Shown here piece after piece: positions 28,154-39,690 of a DNA stretch of 64,000 nucleotides. This DNA comes from Mastigias papua (lineage: Eukaryota > Cnidaria > Scyphozoa > Rhizostomeae > Mastigiidae), in the NCBI GenBank assembly GCA_964019165.1, contig OZ025271.1, forward strand, positions 5,830,570 through 5,894,569, read 5' to 3'. Made by a program: the position numbers and the translations under genes. The notes beneath the pieces were generated by a model. The model made no database searches. It worked only from the letters and a program-made list of their open reading frames with translations, and was not told the origin of the DNA. How positions within the stretch are numbered: position 1 is the stretch's first letter; each line of letters starts with the position of its first letter.

Positions 28154-28749
28154 TATGTCACATTTGAGAAGTCAGTTTTAACGTCATCGTCCTTATGGAG
28201 TTATTGGTTGCTTGCCTTTCAATTCGGTAAATTCCATTCTACCAGGCACGAAGCATGCACAAGGAGTACAGTAGATGCAACAAAAGGCCCCAAAGCCCGA
28301 TGTTTTAATCGCCCCCTTCCTCAACTCCACTCATGAATTCATTTCTATCGTTTTCGTGATTCAATTATTAAAATATTGCAAACTTTTAGCTAAAAACATG
28401 TTTTTAGCACTCTTAGCATGGGCATCACCTACTCCTCTAAAAAGCTATCTTTTTTGTAGCCTATTTGTCATATAACTGTAGGGAGTCGTAGGGAGCCATG
28501 AGGGTACTTTCTCAGCTAAACAGTAGCTAAACCTTAAACAGCCTCTGGGGATACCGCAGATGGCGGAAAGCAACACCAAGCACCTTGCAAGGTGCATGGA
28601 AACCAGACTTATAGGACACAGATTCATGATGAAGGAACAACTCAATACATCTGATCAATACCCAACTGCAACTATTTATGTGCTGTATACTCTACAAATC
28701 AAAACACAGTAATGAGAATTTTCAATCAAAAGACGTACTGATGTTACTG
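28154..28749. other. no gene recognised
   Basis: No supported frame or repeat. Confidence 0.4.
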
Positions 28750-28762
28750 TATAGTGCCAATA

Positions 28763-29590
28763 TCACTTATTATCAACAAATATGAAGCTATTTGTATGAG
28801 TAATCATGTGCCTCTTGTCCTTGGTTACAGTTACACCTCCTTTTGCAACTTTGTATATTTCTTCCTGCATCTCCTTGTCCAAATCTTCGTAATTCATGTG
28901 CAGAAGAAAAGTGATTGGATCGTTCCGGGTTGGGGTGTCATTTCGTTCAATGAAATCTGTAACATCATAAAGGCCTGGAAAGCTTTTAATCTGATAATTG
29001 ATGCCATACTTCTCGAGGCCCTCAATCAACTGAACGCTTCCTTCCCAACTGTACTTACAGGCTGTTGCGTCAATTCTCACTCGCTTATGAAGACAAGATG
29101 CCAACTCAAAACCACCTCTTTCTCCTCGTATTACAATCAGAATCTGTCCTTCAGGCTTCAGGCATGATTTAAGTGCGACAACGGTGTTGATCGGGCTTCC
29201 TGTATAGTAGATTGAATGCACCAGAAGAATCACATCAAATTTCATAGTAGTTTTATAGTTTTCATCAAAATATGATGTGTCAATCGTACACTGTGTGTCT
29301 TTCCATTCAGTAGACTTTTCTTTCAGTTTCTCAGCATGCTCAATATTTGGCTCAATTGCGAGTATGTTGTCTACTTTCAATTCAGCATGTTTGATTATTT
29401 CATCCTCTAACCAACCAGCTCCAGCTCCGATACTCATCAAATCGAGAGATTTATTCTTGTAATTGTTTACAATGAAATTCATGATCTCATTTCTCACTAA
29501 ACCAACCTGTGTTGAGTTGCGCATGAATGTTTTGTACACTCTTGCATACTCTTCATTAGTTATCATCTTAAATATACTTTCTTGTGCCAT
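28763..29590 (-). CDS. histamine N-methyltransferase-like SAM-dependent methyltransferase, copy 1
   Basis: A single-exon 275-residue class I methyltransferase starts at ATG 29590. The AdoMet-binding motif I SIGAGAG lies at residues 53-59, the acidic loop AIEPN at 79-83, and FDVILLVHSIYY at 118-129. The C-terminal TNSFIFV resembles the end of histamine N-methyltransferases, and length and architecture fit that family (about 290 aa). The methyl acceptor is unknown; histamine is only one possibility. The paralogue at 32904-33731 is nearly identical at both ends but diverges at residues about 135-210, where substrate contacts are expected. No intron is seen, so a retrocopy origin followed by tandem duplication is possible. 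Confidence 0.85.
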   Translation of the reverse strand: MAQESIFKMITNEEYARVYKTFMRNSTQVGLVRNEIMNFIVNNYKNKSLDLMSIGAGAGWLEDEIIKHAELKVDNILAIEPNIEHAEKLKEKSTEWKDTQCTIDTSYFDENYKTTMKFDVILLVHSIYYTGSPINTVVALKSCLKPEGQILIVIRGERGGFELASCLHKRVRIDATACKYSWEGSVQLIEGLEKYGINYQIKSFPGLYDVTDFIERNDTPTRNDPITFLLHMNYEDLDKEMQEEIYKVAKGGVTVTKDKRHMITHTNSFIFVDNK

Positions 29591-29796
29591 CCTTTACGAT
29601 GAATGTCAACTGCAGTGAACTCGATAATTTGAGACGTTACTTTATATCCAGTCAATGAACAGATTCATTGAAGTGTTACCACCCTTGTGTTTCACGTATT
29701 GTATTTTATCAATTTTGGTCTAGAAGTAATTGCATTACCTAGAGCTCTAAGAAAAGAAGAAAAATAACAATACTACATTTATAACCAAATAGGCTA

Positions 29797-30101
29797 TCAA
29801 GTCGAAATTTCAACCATTATCATAATAATGAAAGCGTTGACTTTGGCTATCCTATTGATGTTTGTTTGGAATACATTTACTGTCCACTCAATGTCAGCAA
29901 CGGACATACGATAGGACGGTCGACCAGAGAGAAAAAATTGATGTGCAAAATATATTTCAGGTGCGAAACTAGGAATTTTTGAAGGCAATGGTTTAGTGTA
30001 GTAAAAACAAAAGTGGGCTCATTCAAACCAGTCTCACATGAAGTCGATGAAAGATAGTTTAATAATTTAAAAAGAGTATAGCACCTCAGTGTCTTGTGCA
30101 T
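29797..30101 (-). other. upstream region with a frame-broken short ORF
   Basis: Minus-strand sequence 5' of the methyltransferase matches a 98-codon ORF at 33938-34234 in the other copy. Here a 1-bp deletion in the CGCACCTG region splits it into two frames. It may be non-coding promoter sequence or a lost small gene. Confidence 0.35.
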
Positions 30102-30443
30102 TTAGGAGCAGTATGGCCGCCTTCTGGGCACACTGTGTGATGGTAGGAGTCAGGCATACTGATATGTGAGGTCAAACTGTCTTACAACTTACAAACAATT
30201 TATATCAAGCCTGAATATCTCAAGTGTTATGAAGGAGCCAAGTATCAGCACAAGGCATTTAACGACTTCATTTCAACTTGACTGTAAATTAAGCTATTTT
30301 ACACATAATGACTATGACCTTAACAACTTGCAATAGTGACTACTTCATGACCAAACGTAAGGTATATGTAGCACTTATTACATAAAACCAAGAGAGTGAT
30401 TACAAGATTCAATCATTGACCATGATGCAATGGAACTATATTG

Positions 30444-30648
30444 TTAAACCACCTTCTTGCGCGGCCTAACTAAACGTTAGGGAATACTAAGTGGGGACGA
30501 CAACAAACTAATTAAAGTCTTCATAAAACCTCCGAACTGGCTGACATCGGGCAGTAAACGGCAAAACAAGTCTATTTTCTTCGATCAGAAATGATATTCG
30601 TCAATAGACATGCTTCGTCTTCTTCTACATAAGTCATCAGCTGGAAGG
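30444..30648. other. unique spacer
   Basis: A short stretch between the duplication end and the next element. Nothing recognised. Confidence 0.4.
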
Positions 30649-30650
30649 TA

Positions 30651-31461
30651 CTTTAAAGGAAGAAACTGTCGCGAGAAGAAACTGTCGCGAAAAGTCGCGA
30701 ATGATTTGAATTTTTTGTGTGTAAACTGTCACGGGAATTAACTGTCACGAATTGCTGGATGAGTAACATTTTTTGGTTTTTTCTTTCCACGAAAGCCGAA
30801 TCTTAAACAAAACAAAATAAAACTTTACGACAATTAAAAATGTGTGAGCTCACTGATACTTTAAACCAGAATCTTTACAAGCAAAAAAGGATAGCACAAT
30901 CTAATTACGAGAGTCCGTTAGGTAGAAAAATGAAGCTTTTAATATCACTAAAATCAATTGCAACGATACACACTTTCTTATAAGTGGATTTGGCTCCAGT
31001 TTCAGCTTGGAGTTTCTTATTTCTTAGGTTTTCTTATTTGTCCAGACTACATTAGAGAAAATGATATTAATGCCGTTGAACTAGTTCTATTATACTATGT
31101 GTGTTTAATCATATGTGTGTTTTATTTCTCCAATGGAAGCCACTATGGTGTGTTATATGTTGTCAATTATTTCTTCAATTATTTTTGGTTTAGAAATGTA
31201 ACTCTGATGGATGCAGACATGATAAAAGAGACATGCTGCTTTCAAAAATTGTCTTTGACGTTCGTGTTTTGTACCTGACGGACCTACACAATTTTTAAAA
31301 AATTCAAGAATTGTGTTGAAATTTCCCTGAAAAATTTAAAAGTCGCGGAAATTAACTGTTGTGACAGGGCCAAAAACGAACTTTTGCGGAAGCAACTGTC
31401 ACGAAAGTCACGAGATTTATCTCGCGACAGTTTCTTCACGTGACAGTATCTTCCTTTAAAG
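30651..31461. mobile_element. 811-bp inverted-repeat element with AACTGTCRCG repeats
   Basis: TA on both sides (30649-30650 and 31462-31463). The ends read CTTTAAAGGAAGAAACTGTC and, inverted, CTTTAAAGGAAGATACTGTC. The motif AACTGTC(A/G)CG recurs several times inside each end. The interior hydrophobic frame 30958-31278 starts at TTG and has no recognised domain. It is probably a non-autonomous DNA transposon sitting between the two methyltransferase copies. Confidence 0.75.
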
Positions 31462-31463
31462 TA

Positions 31464-32730
31464 TCTCATTTACTAACTACCAGCAAATTAAATGTTTGAA
31501 TACTGTACAGATTTATTTTTATGAAAATTAAAGGACTAAGTCCTAAATGACTAAAATTACTATATACAGAAAATGCGAAGTAAGCTACACTATCATGCAC
31601 CAACCGTGGTATCCAGGCTCTGTTTATCTCATTATGTCATACACCAAACGTGGTACCCATGCTCTCTATAATATCGTAAAGGCATGACAACATTACACAT
31701 CAAAGAAAACCCAAAACGCATAGAACATCACGTCATGAAAGACCACTAGGACAAGATATTGCGGACCATTAGAGATGGTGCTAACTTATTTCAAATTGTG
31801 CGAGGGGGGGGCTCATTTAACAAAACACTTCTCAGGGGATGCATTCATTCGAGGGTGAACTCTTTCTGAGAAATACGATATTATCTTTATGTCGGACTTG
31901 TCATCCGTACTCGGTGATATACACTGGGAATCTTAGCAATACGACGAAGCACATCTCGCTACGGGCAATGGTGGCCACCTCTCATTGGCATTCTCTTTCA
32001 AGACACCGAGATATTAAGGACACAAAGTAAGGCACATAATAAACTGCACAGTTCACGCAAACATATTACGGAACTGGCTTGCTATATTTTTAGGCTCTGA
32101 CTTAATTTGACGCACTAAACCTGTCTATGCATTGCAGAGAACGTTAATTAATGGGCAAAAGTACTCAAACATTGAACTTTTCTCAGATTTAACATCAACT
32201 CATTCATATATACGCTCAAAGATCCGACGTCCTCTTCCTTGGGCAACTGGACAATCATTATTCACTATGTGTTACACTACACCTTAAAACAAACAAGCTT
32301 CTCCATTCATTGCGATCGCTTAATATCTTTTTAGCATATAGAAGTCTTCTGTCATTTTAAACTGTCTTGTTTTCAATCTTTTTTATTGAACTTTAATGCT
32401 TCTACGATATTATCCTCAATCACCATTAGTGGTCTTATTCTCCTTCTTCCTTGGAAGTACGCTCCTTCGTGTGGGCACTAGGAGCACTTCACCACTTGTT
32501 CGCGAGGTGTGTTTCCAGTTGCAGTTTATGAGACCTAACATTTCTATCAAATGGACTAATACTTCTAATGCTCACTTCCTTACTTCTTCCTTTGTTAATA
32601 TCTTATTTTTCAGAAAACACGAATCTCATGTGCTCACAAAAAAGTAAAAGGCAGTAAAAACTACGGCCTTTGCTTGGCTTTTTAAACAATGTCAAGTTTC
32701 CGAAAACACGATGATTCTCTTGACGATGGT
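31464..32730. other. no gene recognised
   Basis: Near 31595-31670 two roughly 50-bp imperfect units share CACCAA(A/C)CGTGGTA. No supported coding. Confidence 0.4.
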
Positions 32731-32836
32731 AGTAGTCAGGCGTAGTGATATGAGAGTTCAAACTGCCTTACAACATACAAAAATTTATGTCAACCCTCAA
32801 TATCAAAAGTGTTAAGAAGAAGCCAAGTATCAACAG
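32731..32836. repeat. third copy of the duplicated upstream segment
   Basis: About 105 bp (TAGTCAGGCGTAGTGATATG, then AAGCCAAGTATCAAC) match the right-hand part of both methyltransferase duplication units (about 30146-30250 and 34314-34420). A third unit may once have existed between them. Confidence 0.65.
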
Positions 32837-32903
32837 ACTTGTGTAAAAACCAACAACACAAAAATACACTATCAGTTGATATTGATGCTAGATATCTAAT
32901 ATA

Positions 32904-33731
32904 TCAGTTATTACCAACAAATATGAAGCTATTTGTTTGGTTAATCACATGTCTGTTGTCTTTGGTAACAGTGACACACCCTTTCGCAACTTTGTATATT
33001 TCTTCTTGCATCTCCTGATCAAGATCTTCGTAATTCATGTGTAGCAGAAATGTGATTGGATCATTGCGAGTAGGCGTGTCATTTCCTTCAATAAAGTCGG
33101 TGATATCATAGTGACCTGTAATGTTTCTAATCTGATACTCAATGCCTTTCTTCTTGAGGCCTTCAATCAGAGGAGTACTACCTGTCCAGTCGAACGTGCA
33201 GATTGATGGGTCAATTTTCACTCGCTTATGAAGACAAGAGGATAACTCCAGACAACCTCCTTCTCCTCGTACAACAGCGAGGACATGACCTCCAGGTTTC
33301 AGACACGACCTAAGTTTGATAACAGTGTTCAATGGGCTCTTTGTATAGTAGATTGAGTGCACCAGAAGAATCACGTCAAATTTCATAGCAGTTTCATAGT
33401 TTTCATCAAAATATGATGTGTCAATCGTACACTGTGTGTCTTTCCATTCAGTAGACTTTTCTTTCAGTATCTCAGCATGCTCAACATTTGGCTCAATTGC
33501 GAGTATGTTGTCTACTTTCAATTCGGCATGTTTGATGATTTCATCCTCTAACCAACCAGCTCCAGCTCCGATACTCATCAAATCGAGAGATTTGTTCTTG
33601 TAGTTGTTTACAATGAAATTCATGATCTCATTTCTCACTAAACTAACCTGTGTTGAGTTGCAAATGAATGTTTTGTACACCTTTGCATACTCTTCATTAG
33701 TTATCATCTTAAATATACTTTCTTGTGCCAT
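32904..33731 (-). CDS. histamine N-methyltransferase-like SAM-dependent methyltransferase, copy 2
   Basis: An intact 275-residue single-exon paralogue of the 28763-29590 gene, same strand, ATG at 33731. SIGAGAG, AIEPN and HSIYYT motifs are kept. Residues 1-130 and about 212-275 differ at only a few positions from copy 1. The segment between (GGHVLAVVRGEGG, FDWTGS, KGIEYQIRN) differs at roughly half of positions, and the DNA differs there too. Both frames are open, so both copies are probably under selection. Substrate unknown; the two may differ in specificity. Confidence 0.85.
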   Translation of the reverse strand: MAQESIFKMITNEEYAKVYKTFICNSTQVSLVRNEIMNFIVNNYKNKSLDLMSIGAGAGWLEDEIIKHAELKVDNILAIEPNVEHAEILKEKSTEWKDTQCTIDTSYFDENYETAMKFDVILLVHSIYYTKSPLNTVIKLRSCLKPGGHVLAVVRGEGGCLELSSCLHKRVKIDPSICTFDWTGSTPLIEGLKKKGIEYQIRNITGHYDITDFIEGNDTPTRNDPITFLLHMNYEDLDQEMQEEIYKVAKGCVTVTKDNRHVINQTNSFIFVGNN

Positions 33732-33937
33732 CCTTTACGATGAATGTCAACTGCAGTGAACTCAACAATTTGAGACGTTACTTTATATCCAGTCAATGAA
33801 CAGATTCATTGAAGTGTTACCACTCTTGTGTTTCACGTATTGTATTTTATCAATTTTGGTCTAGAAGTAATTGCATTACCTAGAGCTCTAAGAAAAGAAG
33901 AAAAATAACAATGCTACATTTAAAACCAAATAGGCTA

Positions 33938-34234
33938 TCAAGTTGAAATTCCAACCATTATCGTAATAGTGAAAGCGTTGACTTTGACTGTCCTATTGAC
34001 GTTTGTTTGGACTACACTTACTGTCCATTCAATATCAGCAACGGACATATGATAGGCAGGCAGGAGACATTGGTGTGCAACATATGTTTCAGGTGTCGAA
34101 ACTAGGAAGTTTTGAAGGCAATGGTCTAGTGTAGTAAAAACATAAGTTGGCGCATTCAAACCAGTCACACATGAAATCAATAAAAGATAATTTAATAATT
34201 CACAAAGCGTATTGCAGCTCATTTTCTTGTGCAT
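33938..34234 (-). CDS. 98-codon ORF upstream of methyltransferase copy 2 (uncertain)
   Basis: The N terminus MHKKMSCNTLCELLNYLLLI is hydrophobic enough to be a signal peptide, but no domain is recognised. The homologous region in copy 1 is frameshifted, which argues against conserved coding. Confidence 0.25.
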   Translation of the reverse strand: MHKKMSCNTLCELLNYLLLISCVTGLNAPTYVFTTLDHCLQNFLVSTPETYVAHQCLLPAYHMSVADIEWTVSVVQTNVNRTVKVNAFTITIMVGIST

Positions 34235-34612
34235 TTAGGAGAAGTGAGCATTTGCAGATGCAGAAATATGCGATTTTCACTTTTTCCCGCCTTTGGGCAC
34301 ACTGTGCGATAGTAGGAGTCAGGCATACTGATATTTGAGGTCAAACTATCCTCCAACTTATATACAATTTATATCAAGCCTGAATATCACAAGTGTTATG
34401 AAGGAGCCAAGTATCAACACAAGGCATTTAATGACCTCATTCAGCATGACTGTAAATTAAGCTATTTTACATATACTGACTATGACCTTAACAACTTGCA
34501 ATAGTGACTGCTTCATGACCAAACGTGACGTATATGTAGCACATCTTACACAAATCTGAAAGAGTGATTAAAAGATGCAATCATTGACCATGATGCAATG
34601 GAACTATACTGG

Positions 34613-35994
34613 TGATAAAGGACAGCTTTCCGGAGCTGTCTACCAGTACTTATCTAAAGCATTTGACACAATCGACGATGGTAGGCTTCTTGAAAAAATG
34701 ACGTCATATGGAGTCAATGGATTAGCCCTCACTTGGTTTACAGATTATCTGTTTCAAAGATCACAAGTTGTTATGCTAGGTCAAGAGCTTTCAGATCCAT
34801 GTCCTCTAACCTGTGGAGTTCCTAAGGGCTCAATCTTAGGCCCCATCCTGTTCTTGCTGTTTTTCAATGACTTTGAAGACTGCCTCCATCATAGCAATCG
34901 TACAGTTTGCAGATGACACAGTGATATACTTGTCATCAAAATCCATTGATGAAATAGAAGATAAGTTGAACAAAGACCTCGCCTCGATATCTACATACAA
35001 TCACTGCCAAAAGTCCTTGGAACACCCTTTGACCGCAGCATTTTATGTGACAATTATGAGATTCCGGTGAAGCACAACGGATTACGCCCCCCTACCCCCC
35101 AGAACAATGTTGAATTGACGGTTGGGTTAGCTGACAGTTGTGTGAAAGCAATTTGACTTACTTACTGTTTATAAAACCTGTATAAATCAACATTGTTTTC
35201 AAGGGGAGAGGGGAACGCTCACCAGCCAGATCAAAAAATACAGTAAGTGTTCCAAGACTTTTGGCATTGATTGTACCTTTGTTGTAACGATCTCGTAATC
35301 AATCTAAAAAAGAGTAAGACAGAGTGCATGTTGCTTGGCATTTCAAAACGTATAGCTACTGTTACACCCGAGTCGAGAGATCTAAACCTGTCTTGCAATA
35401 ATAAAAAGATCATTTGTACTCAGTCATATAAATATCTTGGCACTGTTCTAGGCCTATATCCTGGCACAAATAAATCTTGCAGCAAATTTTGATCAGAAGT
35501 ACAAGAAAGCATCATCTAAACTTGACCTCTTGCGCAAGTTGAAGCCGTTAATGACCATTAAGGCCGCAAATGCCGTCTACACGAGCGCCATCATTCCAGC
35601 CCTTTTATACAACTGCATCGTTCAGTTGAATCTCACACAAGCCCAACTTAAGAAACTGAAATCGATAGAGGCAAGAGCCTCCTCTATATTGAAGTCAAAG
35701 ACATGCGACTTAGAACACGAAATCGATAAGCGTGCTATTTTCTTAGTGAGAAAATGTCTAAATGGAAATGTGTGTACAAACTTTCAAGACTGTTTTATGA
35801 TCAACGAACACAATGTGAGGACAAGGAACAGAAAGATTCTTTTACATATTCCCAAAGTTAAACTAGAGTTTGCTAAGAACGGTTTTTTCTTTATGGGTGC
35901 TAGGTTATACAACTCACTCCCTAAAGATATCAGAGGAAATGTTGATGATTTTGAGGACAAAGTAAATTCATATTTTTCAAGTAACTCTTGATTG
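34613..35994 (+). pseudogene. LINE reverse transcriptase remnant (CR1/jockey-like)
   Basis: Recognisable segments occur in order: GAVYQYLSKAFDTID (RT motif with catalytic Asp), GVPKGSILGPILF, a frameshift near 34900, FADDTVIYLSS (the catalytic DD), a miniature element at 34998-35273, INLKKSKTECMLLG, YKYLGTVLG, another frameshift near 35490, and the C-terminal domain ending at TGA near 35989 (SIEARASSIL, FFFMGARLYNSLP). The endonuclease is missing. About 160 bp of 3' sequence then runs into a (CATA)n tract. Confidence 0.85.
34998..35273. mobile_element. 276-bp miniature inverted-repeat element, Tc1/mariner type, copy 3
   Basis: TA on each side (34996-34997 and 35274-35275). The ends CAATCACTGCCAAAAGTCC and, inverted, CAATCAATGCCAAAAGTC, are followed by TTGGAACAC. 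Related in plan to copies 1 and 2, including an internal inverted AACAATGTTG pair, but a distinct subfamily. It interrupts the LINE remnant between FADD and the thumb region. Without it and one TA the frame is continuous. Confidence 0.85.
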
Positions 35995-36152
35995 CAAGAC
36001 ATCTATAGGCTTTGATTGAATTATAAGTACATCTTAACTTATTTGCTTATTCGTTTGCTAATGTATTTATCTTTTCTTAATTAGGTCTAAAAGGACACAT
36101 GTTGATAGCAGTTTTGATAAACTGAAATGTGCATATCCTTTTAAAATATTCA

Positions 36153-36320
36153 TAATACATACATACATACATACATACATACATACATACATACATACAT
36201 ACATACATACATACATACATACATACATACATACATACATACATACATACATACATACATACATACATACATACATACATACATACATACATACATACAT
36301 ACATACATACATACATACAC
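36153..36320. repeat. (CATA)n tetranucleotide repeat
   Basis: About 165 bp of near-perfect units at the 3' end of the LINE remnant. The minus-strand MYVC-repeat frames across it are artefacts. Confidence 0.95.
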
Positions 36321-36332
36321 ACATACTGACAT

Positions 36333-36710
36333 GACCGTAGTTGTGGGGACTATGACCTTTCACATACATTGTGAGGACAGTATAAATTACGTAATAACTC
36401 GCTACAGGGAACTGACAAACATGGGATGATATATTGATATGAAAGGCATATTCAAGGCGCACAGCATGCATTCTTTTGTTTTGGTGCTTGAATGTGTGTA
36501 TCATTTTAGTGGGGACTGTCAGTTTTATTTCAGCATTGTGGGGACATTATGCCAATATCATGTTGTATGCTTAGCGTTTTGCTTTGATATATAATTGTAA
36601 GTCGACAATAACAACTAGGTGAAAGAACGGGCCTTAGCAATGGAGATTATTAGCTGATCTCTATACACAATTTGTGGGGACCTTTCTTACACACACTTTG
36701 TGGGGACATT
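36333..36710. repeat. cluster of TTGTGGGGAC motifs
   Basis: Exact or near-exact cores occur at 36341, 36536, 36672 and 36698, with variants near 36369 and 36509. No regular period is seen. These are the same cores that anchor the tandem arrays downstream. Confidence 0.65.
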
Positions 36711-38638
36711 ACTTAATATAAGTCGTGCACTTATGAACTTCAATGGTAACTTCTGTAAGATTATTGTCCTGGGGTTACTTACTTGTTGATAGCTAATTTT
36801 TCTGAAAATAATGGAGATCATAAGTTTTCTACATAAAAATTATAGGTCAATTACTCATTATATTGGCTCTATAAGTATACATGGGTGTTGAAGTATGTTT
36901 GACAAATGAAGGGATGGAGTGGGATTTTAGGCACTTTAAACAGTGAGTTTTACAATTTTTAGCAAGGATAGCTAAACGCGCAAAGGGATAAAGGAAGAGC
37001 ATGCTGTTCGCCAACGTCCTTTTAATTATAGGTGCACGTATGAAAGTCATGTTTAATTAGGACATCACGTGCATTCTGCAATTACAAAGTATAAATCGTT
37101 ATGAGTGACTGTAATGTTCCACATAGTAAAACTCCATAACAATACACTTACATAGTAGTAGATGGAAGGAAGATGAATCCAGAAAGTTTCAGATGGTTGT
37201 ACTCAGGAACGGTTTTACTTAGAGGGTGAGGGGGAATGATACATCCCCAATGTTCAGTGTTTTTTTCCGTAGCTCCTGCCAAAGTTGGTAAGATGCTATA
37301 CTAGTTATGTAATATAGGGTCAAAAACCAAGTAACACTGACAGTTGCCAAGATTTTGTATCCAGGACTTCCAATGTATATATGTAATGAAAATGCATAGA
37401 GAAAACCTTTAGAGGAGTTATATGGAGTATGCTTATGGCAAATACCCTCTTCTCTATTTGAAGGTGTAACAATTTTAACCAAAAGTGGTACAAAAACTTA
37501 GTTTCTCTCCTGAATATCGACGATTTCATGCACAGTGGAATTTAACAGTTTCTTCTAGAATGGGGATATCTCTATATTCAGAAAAGGTGGTTTCCTTAAA
37601 TCTAAAGGATGTATTCCTATACATTTTCCCGGAGCTTAAATCCCAATCATCCATTCTTCTATTCCTTTCATTTCATATTCACCTGTGTTGCTACTGGATG
37701 AGACTCATGCTTTAGTTGTTACTATCCATAGATGTTAAAACCTTTCCCAACTACAGAAAGAGATCCTCTTGTTCATAGGGCATGATCGAAACACATCTCC
37801 GTCTTCACCACTGCAAGGAAATCGTGCTAGACCCGCCTCCTGGTTGCACTCATCAAAACAGATCTTTTGGAAGGGGACTGCATCCCTAAGGTCCCTAAGT
37901 ACAGCAATGGCTATAAGGGACATAAAATGTATATTGTAATGGACAGTAAGTGAATGATTCCAATGCAGCAATGGCCTGATTGGCACTAAAAGTCCTTTTA
38001 CAATTTAAGAGCTGAAAGCAATTCTAATACGGTTAAGACTGCAGATATTTGGACAAGCTGTCCTTGTAGTAGATAATCAATGACTTAGATGAAACCGTAG
38101 AAGAAATCAAACTCCAAATGTTCACAACCAGTTTCGTGGTTTGGCAGCAAGCTCTTCCATATTCGGATAGAGACAGATAGGTCTTACGGTCGTTTGTGTG
38201 AGGCATAGCTGAGCAACCCACATTCTCTACTGCTTTGAAATTTTTCTTGCTTTATTCTCTGCATTACTTTTACCTACCCTGTATACTCTATGTTAGCTTG
38301 ATATCCAAGAATAGCAAAAAGGATTGGGGCCCCTGCCTACCAAGCCCATCATTTCTGGAGTACCTGTTTAAGTCCTGAATTTAAATTAAGCGAGTAGAGG
38401 ATTCATTTTACCATTTGAGATAATATGGCCCCCCCTTTTCCGTTTCATCCCTATTATCCTCTTACTTGCACAACATTTGGTACTCTGTCACATTGTGAAA
38501 GCAATGTTTTATCAAACTAGCAAGTGTTATGTACGGCTTCACTGAAAACACTGCATCACCCTATGGGTACCTCATGTCCCTTCACTTGCCAGTTGACTCT
38601 ATATTCGATCAATGATTTCTCTACAATTGATCATCATT

Positions 38639-38681
<43 letters not shown>

Positions 38682-38682
38682 G

Positions 38683-38730
<48 letters not shown>

Positions 38731-39690
38731 TATCAAGTGGCCAGTCTGGAACAAATATTAGTAGTAATGGAAATCAATCTCTTTCAATCCCTGGAGGCAT
38801 TTATGAATGTCTCATGACTGTCATCTCTAGCATTCAAATTGTTTAAATTGGTGATCTGTTGCACCCATCTTCATATTTCTGTGACACTGTTCTTTTTGGA
38901 GATCAGATATAGATTTTCCATCTGAAATTGACGTAATCTACGTATATTAAATTATGCACTAGTTTTGATTTGTTTTGTGTTACTGTTTATATTGCATGAT
39001 GGTGCACTTCCCCTACTTTGAGACACTTATGTTGTCTCTTATTGAAATAGTTAATGCTATTACTCATCTTGTGCTTTCTTCTTCCACAGCATCTGTTGTG
39101 TAATGACGGGATTACTCTGACTCTTTAATTAACTATCATCCTTGTATATTGGATTGTTGACATTGCACCAATCCGCACAAATTCAATTGTTCCCTTCAAT
39201 GTTCCTACCATTATGTCTGCAAGGACTGAACATTTCTGTTGCTAGCATATACCCTGTCCAGTTCATCTTCCTTCCTGTGCTCTCTATCTATTCTACTTCT
39301 AGCTGTAGATGTTAATTTCCAGGAATGTATTTAGGAAATTATATAGAAAAGCATTCTGGAAAGTAATTGCTTGGAATTAGGGCACATGTGAATTTTGGAC
39401 CACAGAGCACAATGACATTGCAAGAGTGTGGTTAGAAAGACTGACTAACTATGGATTTTACTAACAAGCCAGGTAAGCAAAAGAATACTTATAGTCTATG
39501 GGAAGTAGATGAAACACAATATCGTTGATGCAGTAAATGAGTTAAGATCTACATCTAGATAGGAAGGGCGTTCGCAATATTAGTGAGTCTTTTGTAGCTT
39601 GGACATGAAGGTAGGGTGTACATTGAATCTCAGGACAAGGTAATTAGATGACGCTTCAGTCACAACACATACAAAAAGTGCGGTGCTCAT
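36711..39690. other. no gene recognised
   Basis: Several short frames (for example minus-strand 37735-37986 and 38033-38221) have no recognised domains. A (CAT)n tract lies inside. Confidence 0.4.
38629..38733. repeat. (CAT)n trinucleotide repeat
   Basis: About 105 bp of near-perfect CAT units. The poly-His frame through it lacks splice context and is not supported as coding. Confidence 0.9.

Larger units (their letters stand above)
28750..30443. repeat. segmental duplication copy 1
   Basis: About 1.7 kb containing the methyltransferase gene and its upstream region matches 32890-34612 (offset about 4.14 kb). Similarity ends near GATGCAATGGAACTATA on the right side of each copy. Confidence 0.9.
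32890..34612. repeat. segmental duplication copy 2
   Basis: Counterpart of 28750-30443. Its right end abuts a LINE reverse transcriptase remnant at about 34613. Confidence 0.9.

Noticed and set aside
28754..29167. Plus-strand frame opposite methyltransferase copy 1
   Set aside because: Antisense shadow; the minus-strand protein carries clear methyltransferase motifs and a conserved paralogue.
30958..31278. Hydrophobic 106-codon frame in the 30.65-31.46 kb element
   Set aside because: TTG start, very AT-rich, no domain, and located between the ends of a short non-autonomous element.
36067..36504. Cys/Met/Tyr/Val-repeat frame
   Set aside because: Direct translation of the (CATA)n microsatellite.
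38524..38817. Poly-His frame over (CAT)n
   Set aside because: No splice sites, no homologous context, and start and end fall in unique sequence with no domain.
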